Below are positions 27,706 through 36,740 of a DNA stretch of 64,000 nt, piece by piece. The notes under the pieces were generated by a model. The model saw nothing but the letters and a program-made list of their open reading frames with translations, was not told the origin of the DNA and made no database searches. Each line of letters starts with the position of its first letter. Within the stretch, counting starts at the first letter, position 1. Source of the stretch: Sulfitobacter delicatus (lineage in GTDB: Bacteria > Pseudomonadota > Alphaproteobacteria > Rhodobacterales > Rhodobacteraceae); NCBI RefSeq assembly GCF_900102535.1, contig NZ_FNBP01000001.1:62001-126000 (forward strand), in the 5' to 3' direction. Position numbers and translations under genes: made by a program.

Positions 27706-28278
27706 TTAGTGCAGTTTGGCGTCGACTTGGGCGATGCCATCGTCGATCAGCTTGTTGCCCTGAGCAGCAGTCATCTGCTTGGCGATCACGTCGCGCGCAG
27801 CAGCCACAGCGATGGTCACAGCCTGATCGCGAACTTCCTTCACAGCAGCGGCCTCAGCCGAGTTGATCTGGTCTTTCGCGGCGGCCATACGACGGTCCAG
27901 CGACTTGGCCATATCCGCCCGCGCCTGTTCGGCAGCAAGACGGGCGTCTTCCTTAGCGGAAGACACGATGCGGTCCGCTTGGTCCTGCACCTCTTTTTGC
28001 TTGCGCTCATAAGAGGCCAACAGGGTTTGCGCTTCTTCACGCAGGGCGCGGGCTTCTTCAAGCTCGGTTTTAATGCCCTCAGACCGCTTGTCGAGCATGC
28101 CGACGAGCAGGCTTGGCACCTTGAAGTAGATCAGGATCCCGAGGAACAGCAGGAACGCGAGCAACACGATGAAATCGGTGTTGCGCAGCGAAATGAAAGG
28201 CCCCGTGGCGGCAAGCGCTGGCGAAGCCGCAAGACCGGCGAGCAGGGTCGAAAGTGTCAGGCGCATGGATTTGGTCAT
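27706..28278 (-). CDS. atpF: F0F1 ATP synthase subunit b
   Basis: This 190-residue b-type subunit has one N-terminal membrane helix (about 31-50, TDFIVLLAFLLFLGILIYF) and a long charged coiled coil. A stretch upstream of the helix looks like a cleavable signal (LLAGLAASPALA), as in alphaproteobacterial b subunits. With b' it forms the peripheral stalk that holds F1. It is 3 bp after the b' gene and is the last gene of the operon. Confidence 0.95.
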   Translation of the reverse strand: MTKSMRLTLSTLLAGLAASPALAATGPFISLRNTDFIVLLAFLLFLGILIYFKVPSLLVGMLDKRSEGIKTELEEARALREEAQTLLASYERKQKEVQDQADRIVSSAKEDARLAAEQARADMAKSLDRRMAAAKDQINSAEAAAVKEVRDQAVTIAVAAARDVIAKQMTAAQGNKLIDDGIAQVDAKLH

Positions 28279-28281
28279 GGC

Positions 28282-28818
28282 TTATCCTTTCATCCGCGCA
28301 TCGACGGCGGCATCAACAGTGGTTGCATCCGCCGTGCCACCCAAAGCGGCGACGAGGGCCTCGGCGGTGTCTTTGGCAACGGCTTGTACGTTTTCCATAG
28401 CACCGGCGCGAATTTCGGCGATGGCTTTTTCCGACTCTGCCACTTGCGCAGCAATTTCGGCGTCGGCCTTGGCCATTTCGGCATCCAGATCAGCCTGCAT
28501 GTTCGCCTTGGCTTGAGCCACGATCTGCTGTGCCTCGGCACGGGCGTCGATCAGAGCTTTGTCATAAGCGGCTTCGGCTTCCTTGGCCTTGACCTTAAGG
28601 TCTTCGGCGGCGGCGATGTCGTTGGTGATGGTCCCCTGGCGCTCGGCCAGAACCGCACCGATACGGGGCAGGGCCACGCGCGACAGGATCAGGTATGTGG
28701 CGATCAGCGCGAGGATCAGCCAGAAAATCTGGTTGCCCCAGTGATCGAAATTCAGCTGCGGCATGCCCGGTGTGGAAGCCGCCTCGGCCAGTCCGTCGCT
28801 AGTTGTTACAGTTGCCAT
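28282..28818 (-). CDS. F0F1 ATP synthase subunit b'
   Basis: This 178-residue second b-type subunit has a membrane helix at about 30-50 ([20 protein letters not shown]) and an Ala/Glu-rich coiled coil. Photosynthetic and alphaproteobacteria carry b and b' as a heterodimeric peripheral stalk. Gene order atpI-atpB-atpE-b'-b matches that lineage. It is separated by 90 bp from atpE, which may allow differential expression of the c-ring subunit. Confidence 0.94.
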   Translation of the reverse strand: MATVTTSDGLAEAASTPGMPQLNFDHWGNQIFWLILALIATYLILSRVALPRIGAVLAERQGTITNDIAAAEDLKVKAKEAEAAYDKALIDARAEAQQIVAQAKANMQADLDAEMAKADAEIAAQVAESEKAIAEIRAGAMENVQAVAKDTAEALVAALGGTADATTVDAAVDARMKG

Positions 28819-28908
28819 CAGGGCTTCTCCTTGGAAACTTTGCCGTTACAGCCGGGCAGACACGCCGCTGCGCGCCTGCCCGCTCGTAAGGATTACAGTT
28901 CCGAGAGC

Positions 28909-29133
28909 TTAGACAGCGAACATCAGCAGCAGAGCGACGAGGAACGAGAAGATCCCCAGGGCTTCTGCAAACGCGATGCCGATGAACAGGGTTGCTGTCT
29001 GGCTTGCGGCTGCCGACGGGTTGCGCAGGGCGCCGGACAGGAAGTTGGCGGCGACGTTGCCGACACCCAGGGCTGCGATGCCTGTGCCGAGACCTGCGAT
29101 GCCTGCGCCGATGTGTGCGAGTTGACCTTCCAT
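28909..29133 (-). CDS. atpE: F0F1 ATP synthase subunit c
   Basis: This 74-residue proteolipid has two membrane helices, a Gly-rich first helix ([15 protein letters not shown]) and a second with the proton-carrying Glu57 in AFAEALGIF. There is a polar RNP loop that contacts gamma. It forms the rotating c-ring. GGAGAT precedes the start. Confidence 0.97.
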   Translation of the reverse strand: MEGQLAHIGAGIAGLGTGIAALGVGNVAANFLSGALRNPSAAASQTATLFIGIAFAEALGIFSFLVALLLMFAV

Positions 29134-29198
29134 TGGGGTATCTCCTTACGATTGGAAGTTAAAAACTGTGGCGGAAAATTCCGCCGTTGTTGGGGTTG

Positions 29199-29960
29199 TT
29201 AGTGTGCGGGGTGCAGCGCGTCCTTGAGGTACACGCATGTCAGGATGGTGAAGACATAGGCCTGAATGAAGGCCACCAGCACCTCGAGACCGTACATCGC
29301 GGTGATCGCGACGACCGACACGGGCGAGATCACCGCGATGGCTGCAAAGCCCGCGAAAACCTTGATCACCGCGTGGCCCGCCATGACGTTGCCCGCCAGA
29401 CGAATGGAGTGGCTGACCGGGCGCACGAAGTAGCTGATTAACTCAATGATCGCCAGCACCGGGCGCAGCGCGAGCGGCGCCGAGGACACCCAGAAGAGGC
29501 TCAGGAAAGCCGCGCCGTTTTTGACGAAGCCCACCACGGTCACGGTGATGAACACCGCCAGCGCCAGCACCACGGTCACCGAGAAATGCGACGTGGGCGT
29601 AAAGGCCGTGGGGATCAGGCCGAGGAAGTTCGCCATCACGATGAACATGAACAGGGTCATGATATAGGGGAAGAACTTCAGCCCTTCTTTGCCGCAGATG
29701 TCTTCGACCATTTTGTGAATGAAGCCGTAAGCCAGCTCAGCAACCGATTGCATCCGGCCCGGCACGACAGAGCGACGTGCGCTGCCCAGCACCAGCAGAG
29801 CGAATGTCGCCAGAACCGCCAGTGCCATCCAGAAGGTGGCGTTGGTGATGGTGTACCAAGCAACGCTGCCGCTCTCACCAAAGAGGGGCGACACGATGAA
29901 CTGGTCCATCGGGTGGAATTCGAGACCGCCTGTTTCTGCGCCTTCTGTCGTCGTTGCCAT
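29199..29960 (-). CDS. atpB: F0F1 ATP synthase subunit a
   Basis: This 253-residue integral membrane protein has 5-6 helices and the essential arginine helix [14 protein letters not shown], plus a conserved [15 protein letters not shown] last helix. It carries the two proton half-channels against the c-ring. The start is separated from the AtpI stop by one base, indicating one operon. Confidence 0.97.
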   Translation of the reverse strand: MATTTEGAETGGLEFHPMDQFIVSPLFGESGSVAWYTITNATFWMALAVLATFALLVLGSARRSVVPGRMQSVAELAYGFIHKMVEDICGKEGLKFFPYIMTLFMFIVMANFLGLIPTAFTPTSHFSVTVVLALAVFITVTVVGFVKNGAAFLSLFWVSSAPLALRPVLAIIELISYFVRPVSHSIRLAGNVMAGHAVIKVFAGFAAIAVISPVSVVAITAMYGLEVLVAFIQAYVFTILTCVYLKDALHPAH

Positions 29961-29961
29961 C

Positions 29962-30312
29962 TCAGGCTCCCTCGTCCTTGCCCGAATGGGGCGTATCCTG
30001 TTCGGCCGGTTCGGCCTGTTGCTTGTCCTGGATTTCCTTGGCAGTGCGGAGCATCGTCTTCACCCCCGCCGCAAGGCCCAGCATCACAAAAAGCACCATG
30101 AAGATGGGCAGCGTGCCGAAAAGCACATCAAGCCCGTATCCGATGCCGAAACCGATCCCAAGACCGGCCACAAGTTCGATCACCATCCGCCATGCCATAT
30201 TGGCCTGAGAATAATGCTCATCCGCTCGGGGCTTGGGTGCGCCGCGTTGTTTCGCAGCTGCCAGTTTGGCCTCAAGCTGCTCCATCTGCTGCCGTTGGTC
30301 CGGGCTGGTCAC
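29962..30312 (-). CDS. atpI: AtpI/AtpZ-family ATP synthase assembly protein
   Basis: This 116-residue protein has a polar N-terminus, two membrane helices (about 46-66 and 70-90) with Gly-rich [18 protein letters not shown], and a charged tail. It is the first gene of the Fo operon, where AtpI/AtpZ proteins help c-ring assembly or Mg2+ supply. GTG 30312 is the start, with AAGGGGA upstream. The operon promoter must lie in the next 239 bp, where I see no other gene. Confidence 0.9.
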   Translation of the reverse strand: MTSPDQRQQMEQLEAKLAAAKQRGAPKPRADEHYSQANMAWRMVIELVAGLGIGFGIGYGLDVLFGTLPIFMVLFVMLGLAAGVKTMLRTAKEIQDKQQAEPAEQDTPHSGKDEGA

Positions 30313-30551
30313 ACCAAAATCCCCTTCGGAATATCTGCTGCGGTGCTAATGTCAGGACGGGTTAGAGTCAACTGCGTTCGCTCAGATCCAAATGCGAGCA
30401 TTTTCAAGCAGTTGCACCCCCCTCGCGACGGGCAACTTTGAATTCACCTGCTCTCACCCCCAGCAATCCGGCCTTCTTTCTTATTTAACCCCGTGGTTAA
30501 GCGAGCCTCGGCAATGCTTCCCCACGGCCTCTGTCCACGCTATGGGAAGGC

Positions 30552-30914
30552 ATGACCCAGAACCTAGATCAGGTATTCGCCGCCCTCGCTGACCCCACGC
30601 GCCGCGCCATCCTCGCAATGCTGCTGGAAGACGATATGGCGGTGACGGATGTGGCCGAGCCCTTCGAGATGTCTCTCGTCGGGATTTCAAAACATTTGAA
30701 CGTGCTGACAGCCGCAGGGCTGATCAGTCAGGAAAAACGCGGGCGGGTGAAATGGTGCAAACTGGAACCGGATGCGTTGCGCAATGCGTCGGTCTGGATG
30801 CAGGGGTTCGGGCAGTTCGAGCCGGTGAACCTAGATGCCTTCGAGAGATTTTTGGAAATAGAACTGCCCGATCCGGTGGAAGGCGTCACGCCGGGGGCAG
30901 ATGTAGCAGAGTGA
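30552..30914 (+). CDS. ArsR-family winged-helix regulator
   Basis: This 120-residue protein begins with the standard ArsR lead VFAALADPTRRAILAML, then helix-turn-helix MSLVGISKHLNVLTAAGLI and a wing (KRGRVKWCKLEP). The metal-binding ELCVCD motif is absent, so it likely senses something other than arsenic/antimony through that site. Such regulators often sit beside SRPBCC/AHSA1 genes, which are missing here. Its targets are unknown. Confidence 0.88.
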   Translation: MTQNLDQVFAALADPTRRAILAMLLEDDMAVTDVAEPFEMSLVGISKHLNVLTAAGLISQEKRGRVKWCKLEPDALRNASVWMQGFGQFEPVNLDAFERFLEIELPDPVEGVTPGADVAE

Positions 30915-30963
30915 TCCCCCCTCGCCGCGAGGTAAATAAGACGAGGGGAAGATCAATCGACGG

Positions 30964-31041
30964 TCAGATGACGCCGAAAGCAAACCGCAAAATAGCCAAA
31001 ACCACTACGATCAAACCGATCAGGTATAAAATGCTACGCAT
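30964..31041 (-). CDS. 25-residue single-pass membrane peptide
   Basis: ATG 31041 is preceded by AAAGGA at a good distance (9 bases). The peptide is nearly one hydrophobic helix: it begins MRSILYLIGL and ends LRFAFGVI, with positive residues near both ends. A longer in-frame reading upstream lacks a signal and looks non-coding. Short Roseobacter membrane peptides of this look exist in my memory, but the function is unknown. Confidence 0.55.
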   Translation of the reverse strand: MRSILYLIGLIVVVLAILRFAFGVI

Positions 31042-31123
31042 GGAGTATCCTTTTACTTTGATTTCCTCCCCCAACGCAGAGCCGACGGGCCGGGTTCCGA
31101 AAAAATCCAAAAAATGCGCAAAT

Positions 31124-32026
31124 CTATGATTTTTCTTGGCTATCATCTCGCAGTAGCAGGTAAAGCGCCAATATTGTGAGGGCCACACCGCCCCATACCA
31201 GCACCCCTGGCAGCGCATTGCCAAAGCCGAATTCCCACAGGATCACCCAGCTTGGCGTGAGATAGGTATAGGCCATGACTTTGGCCGAGGGCAGCCGCAG
31301 CGCCGCGAACTGCAAAAGCACTACGGTCGCCGCCGTAGCAAAAACCGCGACATAGAGAATGGTGATCCAGACCAACGGCCTCAACCCTGCCCAATCGGTT
31401 GCAGCGAGGTCTGACCAGCCATAAGCCGTCAATAAGACAGTGCCGGCCAGAAGTGTGCCAAACGTAAAGAGCACGGCGCTTTCGCCCCGGTTCAGCCAGC
31501 GCACCATCGGCGCATAAATCGCATGGCTGATGCAGCCGATAAAATAGATCGCCTCACCGCGCCCGACGTCAAAAGACAAAAGCGCGCCCAGATCACCGCG
31601 AAAGATCACCCAAAGCGCCCCCGCCCCCCCGATGGCCAAAGCCATCGCCATACGCGGTGTCATCACCTGCCGCATCAGCAACCAAGCGAACCCCGCCGCC
31701 ATGACCGGAACGAGCGTGAAAACTGCCGCCGCCGAAACCGGGGGCGCGGTTTTGAGCCCCTCGAACATCAGCACGAAGTAAAGAGTGAACAGCCCTGCCA
31801 GCACAAAGTAACGCCAAGGCGCGGCGAAACCTGTGCGGAAATGATCACCGCGCGCCCAAGCCAGCGCGCCCACCAGCAAAGTCGCCAAGGCGAAGCGAAC
31901 GGCATTCAGCGTGGTCGGCGCAATCTCATTCGCCACCTGCGCGCCGAGCGAAAAGGACCCGGCGACCAAGGCCGAGAAACACAGCATTGCCAAATGGCCC
32001 TGCGCCGACGGGCTTAGTCCGGGCAT
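31124..32026 (-). CDS. EamA/DMT-family transporter
   Basis: This 300-residue protein has about ten hydrophobic helices in two EamA repeats (GLFTLYFVLMFEGLKTAPP in the first; GYTYLTPSWVILWEFG-like in the second). Drug/metabolite transporters of this kind export amino acids or metabolites. Its start overlaps the preceding LysR gene's 3' end by 13 bp, so the two are probably co-transcribed. Confidence 0.88.
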   Translation of the reverse strand: MPGLSPSAQGHLAMLCFSALVAGSFSLGAQVANEIAPTTLNAVRFALATLLVGALAWARGDHFRTGFAAPWRYFVLAGLFTLYFVLMFEGLKTAPPVSAAAVFTLVPVMAAGFAWLLMRQVMTPRMAMALAIGGAGALWVIFRGDLGALLSFDVGRGEAIYFIGCISHAIYAPMVRWLNRGESAVLFTFGTLLAGTVLLTAYGWSDLAATDWAGLRPLVWITILYVAVFATAATVVLLQFAALRLPSAKVMAYTYLTPSWVILWEFGFGNALPGVLVWGGVALTILALYLLLRDDSQEKS

Positions 32027-32901
32027 GCAACGGCTTCCTCAGCGTGTTCTTTTAAAAAGGCCAAAACCGCCTGAACCTTGCTGGTGCGGTGCAGATCGAC
32101 ATGGGTCACCAGCCAAAGCGCACTCGCCCAATCGACCCGTGGCGCATGAATTTCGATCAGCTCCGGATCGGCCCGCCCCTGTGCGGCGGGCAGAGACCCG
32201 ATCCCCGCCCCCGCGCGCAGCGCCGCCTCCATCGCCGCCCCGCTGGAACTGCGCCACGTGATGCTTTCCTCCGGCACAGTCGACCAGAGCCATTTGTGGT
32301 AGGGCGCGCGGCTGTCGCGGTTGTCCACCGCGATAAAGCGGTGTTTGGCGTAGTCCTCTTCCCCCTGCGGGATGCCGTATTGCGCGACATAGTCGCGGCT
32401 CGCATAGGCACCGACGGCAAGCTGCGCATAGGGTTGCACGACATTGTCCGGCTGATCCGGCGCCGCCCCGGCGCGGACGGCGACATGAGCTTCGCCATAC
32501 TCCAGCCGGAACAGTCGGTCGCCGATCAGGTAGCGCACCACCAATTCGGGATTTTGTCGCTGGAACTCGGTCAACAGCGGGGCCAGCCGGGGGGCGAGAA
32601 AATCTAACGAGGTGATGACCAATTCGCCCGAGACGTCACTGCCGCGCCCTTTGATCCGCCCAGCCAATTGGCTGAACTGGTCATCGGTCGCCCGCGCCAC
32701 CCGCAACAGGTCTTCGCCCGCTTCGGTCGCGGTATATCCCCGCGCATGGCGCTGGAACAGCTTCACCCCAAGCCGCCCTTCCAACGCATCAATATGCCGG
32801 ATCACCGTCGCATGATGCACGCCAAGCACATCCGCAGCGCCGCTCACCGTGCCGAGTTGCGCCACCTGATAGGCCGTTCTGATCTCATCCCAATTGTCCA
32901 T
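32014..32901 (-). CDS. LysR-type transcriptional regulator
   Basis: ATG 32901 (MDNWDEIRTAYQ) gives 295 residues; a much longer in-frame extension upstream is excluded because it overlaps azoR and its operator. Winged helix 4-62 (GTVSGAADVLGVHHATVIRHI) and a type 2 periplasmic-binding-like co-inducer domain are clear. It is divergent from azoR, with 126 bp between starts holding a large inverted repeat. It probably controls azoR and possibly its own operon with the downstream EamA transporter. Confidence 0.92.
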   Translation of the reverse strand: MDNWDEIRTAYQVAQLGTVSGAADVLGVHHATVIRHIDALEGRLGVKLFQRHARGYTATEAGEDLLRVARATDDQFSQLAGRIKGRGSDVSGELVITSLDFLAPRLAPLLTEFQRQNPELVVRYLIGDRLFRLEYGEAHVAVRAGAAPDQPDNVVQPYAQLAVGAYASRDYVAQYGIPQGEEDYAKHRFIAVDNRDSRAPYHKWLWSTVPEESITWRSSSGAAMEAALRAGAGIGSLPAAQGRADPELIEIHAPRVDWASALWLVTHVDLHRTSKVQAVLAFLKEHAEEAVACPD

Positions 32902-32925
32902 CCTGCTCCCTACCAATCCAGTCTG

Positions 32926-32977
32926 TGCATTTACGAACATTGCCACGCGCATTCTGGCAGTTGCGTTCGTGAGTGCA
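32926..32977. promoter_or_regulatory. LysR/azoR divergent operator
   Basis: Outer arms TGCATTTACGAAC (32926-32938) and GTTCGTGAGTGCA (32965-32977) are inverted repeats with 11 of 13 matches. Between them lies TGCCA-N9-TGGCA (32941-32959), a LysR-like dyad of the T-N11-A class. The site is 24 bp from the LysR start and 50 bp from the azoR start. Confidence 0.6.
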
Positions 32978-33027
32978 ATGGCCAAATCCATGGCATCAGT
33001 TTTACGCCTGAAACAAGGGACCAGCCC

Positions 33028-33612
33028 ATGACCATCCTCCGCATCGAGACTTCCGTGAACCGCGAGCACTCCGTCACCCGCAAACTGACGGACCGCATCA
33101 TCTCCACCCTCGACGACGCCAACGTTGTCACCCGTGACATTGCCACCAACCCGCTGCCGCTGATCGATTCCAGTTGGGCCAGCGCCCGCGTGAAGCCCGA
33201 AGACGAGCGCAGCGCGCTGGACAAAGAAGCCCTCGCCCTGTCGGACGCCCTCGTCGCCGAAGTGCAAGCCGCCGACACCATCGTCATCGGCGCGCCGATC
33301 TACAACTTCACCATTCCCGCTTCGCTGAAGGCTTGGATCGACCTCATCGCCCGCGTCGGCGTCACCTTCCGCTACACCGAAAACGGCCCCGAGGGGCTGC
33401 TGCAGAACAAGCGCGTCATCGTGGCCTTTGCCTCGGGCGGCACCGGACTTGATTCCGCCGCCGATTTCGCCAGCGGCTACCTGCGCTTTATGCTGGGTTT
33501 CCTCGGCCTGACCGATGTGACGTTCGTCGCCGCCGATCAGCTTGCCATGGACGCCGAAGGCACCATCGCGCGCGCCAACGCCCAGATCGACGCGCTGCGC
33601 CAAGCCGCGTGA
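33028..33612 (+). CDS. azoR: FMN-dependent NADH-azoreductase
   Basis: ATG 33028 gives 194 residues of the flavodoxin-like AzoR family. Landmarks are IETSVNREHSVTRKL (phosphate-binding start), APIYNFTIPASLKAWIDLIARVG split over the FMN-binding loop, and FASGGTG. It reduces quinones and azo dyes with NAD(P)H in the cytoplasm, protecting against electrophilic stress. Regulation by the divergent LysR protein is likely, with quinone as a plausible inducer (inference). Confidence 0.93.
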   Translation: MTILRIETSVNREHSVTRKLTDRIISTLDDANVVTRDIATNPLPLIDSSWASARVKPEDERSALDKEALALSDALVAEVQAADTIVIGAPIYNFTIPASLKAWIDLIARVGVTFRYTENGPEGLLQNKRVIVAFASGGTGLDSAADFASGYLRFMLGFLGLTDVTFVAADQLAMDAEGTIARANAQIDALRQAA

Positions 33613-33693
33613 CCCTTCGCGCGGGGCCGCCCCTTGGCCCTGCGCAGCCCGCCTTGACTCGCGCCCGCACAGCGCGTAAACGGCCCCCAATCT

Positions 33694-33765
33694 CCGGAAG
33701 CATTGCCTTCCGGTCCCGGCCTTGCGTCGGGATCGCCCCCAGTCAGCGCGTTGCGCCCACTGGGG
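33694..33765 (+). other. Three consecutive hairpins between azoR and ffh
   Basis: CCGGAAG / CTTCCGG (33694-33713), TCCCG / CGGGA (33714-33732) and CCCCAGT / ACTGGGG (33737-33765) follow one another directly. The last is followed by GCATTTGTGCATTTTC, so it may be an azoR terminator. The rest of the 221-bp gap shows no gene. Confidence 0.4.
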
Positions 33766-33833
33766 CATTTGTGCATTTTCGCGCGCGTCCTTAAGTAAGG
33801 GCAAGTGCAACCGACCCGAAAGGCCCTGTGCCC

Positions 33834-35354
33834 ATGTTTGAAAATCTCAGCGAACGGCTCTCTGGTGTCTTTGACCGCCTGACCAAGCAAGGCGCGCTCA
33901 GCGACGAAGACGTCAAAACCGCCCTGCGCGAAGTCCGCGTCGCCCTGCTGGAGGCCGACGTCTCGCTCCCCGTGGCGCGTGATTTTGTCAAAGCGGTGCA
34001 GGACAAGGCGACCGGCCAAGCGGTGACCAAATCGGTCACGCCGGGCCAGCAGGTCGTCAAGATTGTCCATGACGCGCTGATCGACACGCTGAAAGGCGAA
34101 GGCGAGCCCGGCGCGCTGAAGATCGACAGCCCGCCCGCGCCGATCCTGATGGTCGGCCTGCAGGGTGGCGGTAAAACCACCACCACCGCGAAACTGGCCA
34201 AACGCTTGAAAGAGCGTGACGGCAAGCGCGTGCTGATGGCCTCGCTCGACGTCAACCGCCCCGCGGCGATGGAACAGTTGGCGATCCTTGGCACCCAGAT
34301 CGGCGTCGACACGCTGCCGATCATCAAAGGCGAAAGCCCCGTTCAGATCGCCAAACGCGCCAAGACCCAAGCGGGCTTGGGCGGCTATGACGTCTATATG
34401 CTCGACACCGCAGGCCGTCTGTCCATCGACGAAGAGTTGATGCAACAGGTCAAGGCGGTGCGCGACGTCGCCAACCCACGCGAGACACTGCTGGTGGTCG
34501 ATGGCCTGACCGGCCAAGACGCCGTGCACACGGCCGAGAATTTCGACGAACGCATCGGCATCACCGGCGTTGTCCTGACCCGGATGGACGGCGATGGCCG
34601 TGGCGGTGCGGCGCTGTCGATGCGTGCTGTGACCGGCAAGCCGATCAAATTCGTCGGTCTGGGCGAAAAGATGGACGCGCTCGAAACCTTCGAGCCGGAG
34701 CGCATCGCGGGCCGCATCCTTGGCATGGGCGACATCGTCGCGCTGGTCGAGAAGGCCCAAGAAACCATCGAGGCCGAACAGGCCGAAAAGATGATGAAGC
34801 GCATGGCCAAGGGTCAGTTCAATATGAACGACCTGAAGATGCAGCTTGAACAGATGATCAAGATGGGCGGCATGCAGGGCATGATGGGCATGATGCCCGG
34901 CATGGGGAAAATGGCGAAACAGGTTGAAGACGCCGGATTCGACGACAAGATCCTTAAGCAGCAGATCGCCCTCATTCAGTCCATGACCAAGAAAGAGCGC
35001 GCCAACCCTGCCCTGCTGCAAGCCAGCCGCAAAAAGCGTATCGCCCGCGGTGCCGGCATGGAGGTCTCGGACCTCAACAAGCTGATGAAAATGCACCGCC
35101 AGATGTCCGACATGATGAAGAAGATGGGCAAAATGGGCAAAGGCGGCATGCTCAAGCAAGCCATGAAGGGCATGATGGGCAAGGGCGGCATGCCCGGCGG
35201 CATGGACCCGTCCCAGATGGACCCCAAGGCGCTGGAAGCCGCAGCCAAGCAGATGGGCGGCAAGCTGCCCGGCGGCATGGGCGGCGGCAATCCCTTCGGC
35301 GGCGGCGGCATGGGTCTGCCGAGCGGGCTTAGCGGTTTCGGGAAGAAGAAATGA
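33834..35354 (+). CDS. ffh: Signal recognition particle protein Ffh
   Basis: ATG 33834 gives 506 residues: N domain, GTPase G domain with GLQGGGKTTTTAKLA, DTAGR and TRMDGD, and a Met-rich M domain with GGM/MMG repeats ending in GFGKKK. With 4.5S RNA (not in this window) it brings inner-membrane proteins to FtsY and SecYEG. GTG 33828 is also in frame; ATG 33834 matches the usual MFENLSERL start. It overlaps the next gene by ATGA. Confidence 0.97.
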   Translation: MFENLSERLSGVFDRLTKQGALSDEDVKTALREVRVALLEADVSLPVARDFVKAVQDKATGQAVTKSVTPGQQVVKIVHDALIDTLKGEGEPGALKIDSPPAPILMVGLQGGGKTTTTAKLAKRLKERDGKRVLMASLDVNRPAAMEQLAILGTQIGVDTLPIIKGESPVQIAKRAKTQAGLGGYDVYMLDTAGRLSIDEELMQQVKAVRDVANPRETLLVVDGLTGQDAVHTAENFDERIGITGVVLTRMDGDGRGGAALSMRAVTGKPIKFVGLGEKMDALETFEPERIAGRILGMGDIVALVEKAQETIEAEQAEKMMKRMAKGQFNMNDLKMQLEQMIKMGGMQGMMGMMPGMGKMAKQVEDAGFDDKILKQQIALIQSMTKKERANPALLQASRKKRIARGAGMEVSDLNKLMKMHRQMSDMMKKMGKMGKGGMLKQAMKGMMGKGGMPGGMDPSQMDPKALEAAAKQMGGKLPGGMGGGNPFGGGGMGLPSGLSGFGKKK

Positions 35355-35659
35355 CCGACACCACCACAGATACCGCCGCCCGCGCCGCCGAGCTGCTGAA
35401 AGAGCACCGCGCCAGCATCGACCGGCTCGACGCGATCCTCGTCTATACGCTGGGCGAGCGGTTCAAACACACACAGGCCGTGGGGAAACTCAAGGCCACA
35501 CACGACCTTCCCCCCTCCGATCCGGCCCGCGAAGCGGCCCAGATCGAGCGGCTCGAAGATTTGGCGGAAGCAGCGGACCTCGACCCCGCATTCGCCAAGA
35601 AGTTCCTGAACTTCATCATCGCTGAAGTCATTCAGCACCACAAAAGCCACCAAACGTAA
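35351..35659 (+). CDS. Chorismate mutase, AroQ class
   Basis: This 102-residue helical protein fits the AroQ fold: IDRLDAILVYTLGERFKH, VGKLKATHDLPPSDPARE and the C-terminal FAKKFLNFIIAEVIQHHK helix. It converts chorismate to prephenate on the way to Phe and Tyr. The start overlaps the ffh stop (ATGA), so it is coupled to SRP synthesis, an order I know from Rhodobacteraceae but not from most bacteria. Confidence 0.9.
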   Translation: MTDTTTDTAARAAELLKEHRASIDRLDAILVYTLGERFKHTQAVGKLKATHDLPPSDPAREAAQIERLEDLAEAADLDPAFAKKFLNFIIAEVIQHHKSHQT

Positions 35660-35707
35660 GACCGGGCGCTGCCCCTTCTTACACAGCAACCTAAAGGACT
35701 ACTCACC

Positions 35708-36094
35708 ATGGCCATGAAAATTCGTCTCGCTCGCGGCGGCTCCAAAAAGCGCCCCTTCTACCGGATCGTTGCCGCCGACAGCCGCATGCCACGCGACGGC
35801 CGCTTCATCGAGAAGCTGGGCACCTACAACCCGCTGCTGCCGAAAGACAGCGAAGAGCGCGTGAAGATGGACGTCGAAAAGATCGAAGCATGGATCGCCA
35901 AAGGCGCCCAGCCGACCGAGCGTGTGACACGCATGTTGGAAGCCGCTGGCGTCCGCGAAAAGACCGAGCGCAACAACCCCAAGAAGGGCACACCGGGCAA
36001 GAAAGCTCAGGAACGCGTGCAGGAGAAGGCCGACAAAGCCGCTGCCGCTGCTGAAGCTGCCAACGCCCCTGCTGAAGAAGCTTCCGCAGAATAA
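35708..36094 (+). CDS. rpsP: 30S ribosomal protein S16
   Basis: This 128-residue S16 has the conserved start [30 protein letters not shown] split over its first beta strands and KLGTYNPL. The Ala/Glu/Lys-rich C-terminal tail of about 45 residues extends beyond the 82-residue E. coli protein, as common in alphaproteobacteria. It is an early 30S assembly protein. Confidence 0.97.
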   Translation: MAMKIRLARGGSKKRPFYRIVAADSRMPRDGRFIEKLGTYNPLLPKDSEERVKMDVEKIEAWIAKGAQPTERVTRMLEAAGVREKTERNNPKKGTPGKKAQERVQEKADKAAAAAEAANAPAEEASAE

Positions 36095-36110
36095 GCCGCG
36101 AGCGCCCGGC

Positions 36111-36740
36111 ATGGATGAATTCTCTGAAGACTTCCGTGCCGGGCTGCACGACCTGATGCGATGGCGGCGCGATGTGCGCCGCTTTCGCACAGACCCGCTG
36201 GACGAGGCGCTGGTGCAAACCTGCCTCGACAGCTTTTCCCTCGCCCCCTCTGTGGGCCTGTCGGAACCGTGGCGGATTATCCGCGTCCAGTCCGACACCG
36301 CGCGCCAAGCCGCGCTTGAGAATTTCCAAACAGCCAATGCCCGCGCCCTTACCGGATACGACGGTGAGAAGGCCGAGCGCTATGCCGGGCTCAAACTGTC
36401 GGGCATGAGCGACGCGCCGGAGCAACTGGCGATTTACTGTGATGACAGCACCGACAAAGGCAGCGGCCTTGGGGCCGGGACAATGCCCGAGATGCGCCGC
36501 TATTCCGTGGTCGGCGCGATCAGCCTGATGTGGCTCACCGCCCGCGCCCATGGCCTCGGGCTCGGCTGGGTATCGGTGCTTGACCCTGCGCAGTTGAACC
36601 GTGATCTTGACGTGCCAAAGGACTGGTCGCTGGTGGCCTATCTCTGCATGGGCTGGCCGCAGGACAACAGCCTGACGCCGGAACTGGAAACCAAGGGTTG
36701 GGAGACCCGCGCCCCAAGTCTGAAGATCGAGACCCGTTAA
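36111..36740 (+). CDS. bluB: 5,6-dimethylbenzimidazole synthase BluB
   Basis: This 209-residue nitroreductase-fold enzyme shows RWRRDVRRFRTDPLD (FMN phosphate), PSVGLSEPWRIIRV and GLGLGWVSVLDP typical of BluB. It cannibalises reduced FMN to make the lower ligand of vitamin B12. The position between rpsP and rimM is unusual; its stop TAA shares a base with the next start (TAATG). Confidence 0.9.
   Translation: MDEFSEDFRAGLHDLMRWRRDVRRFRTDPLDEALVQTCLDSFSLAPSVGLSEPWRIIRVQSDTARQAALENFQTANARALTGYDGEKAERYAGLKLSGMSDAPEQLAIYCDDSTDKGSGLGAGTMPEMRRYSVVGAISLMWLTARAHGLGLGWVSVLDPAQLNRDLDVPKDWSLVAYLCMGWPQDNSLTPELETKGWETRAPSLKIETR

Noticed and set aside
32902-33810. Long N-terminal extension of the LysR gene
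   Set aside because: It runs antisense through azoR and the operator; the protein begins properly at MDNWDEIRTAYQ.
33613-33833. 4.5S RNA (ffs) next to ffh
   Set aside because: No GNRA-capped long hairpin with the conserved SRP internal loops; the three short hairpins do not fit.
34840-35330. Short repeats (GGM/MMG codons) that might be a CRISPR or satellite
   Set aside because: They encode the Met/Gly-rich M domain of Ffh; spacing irregular and in frame.
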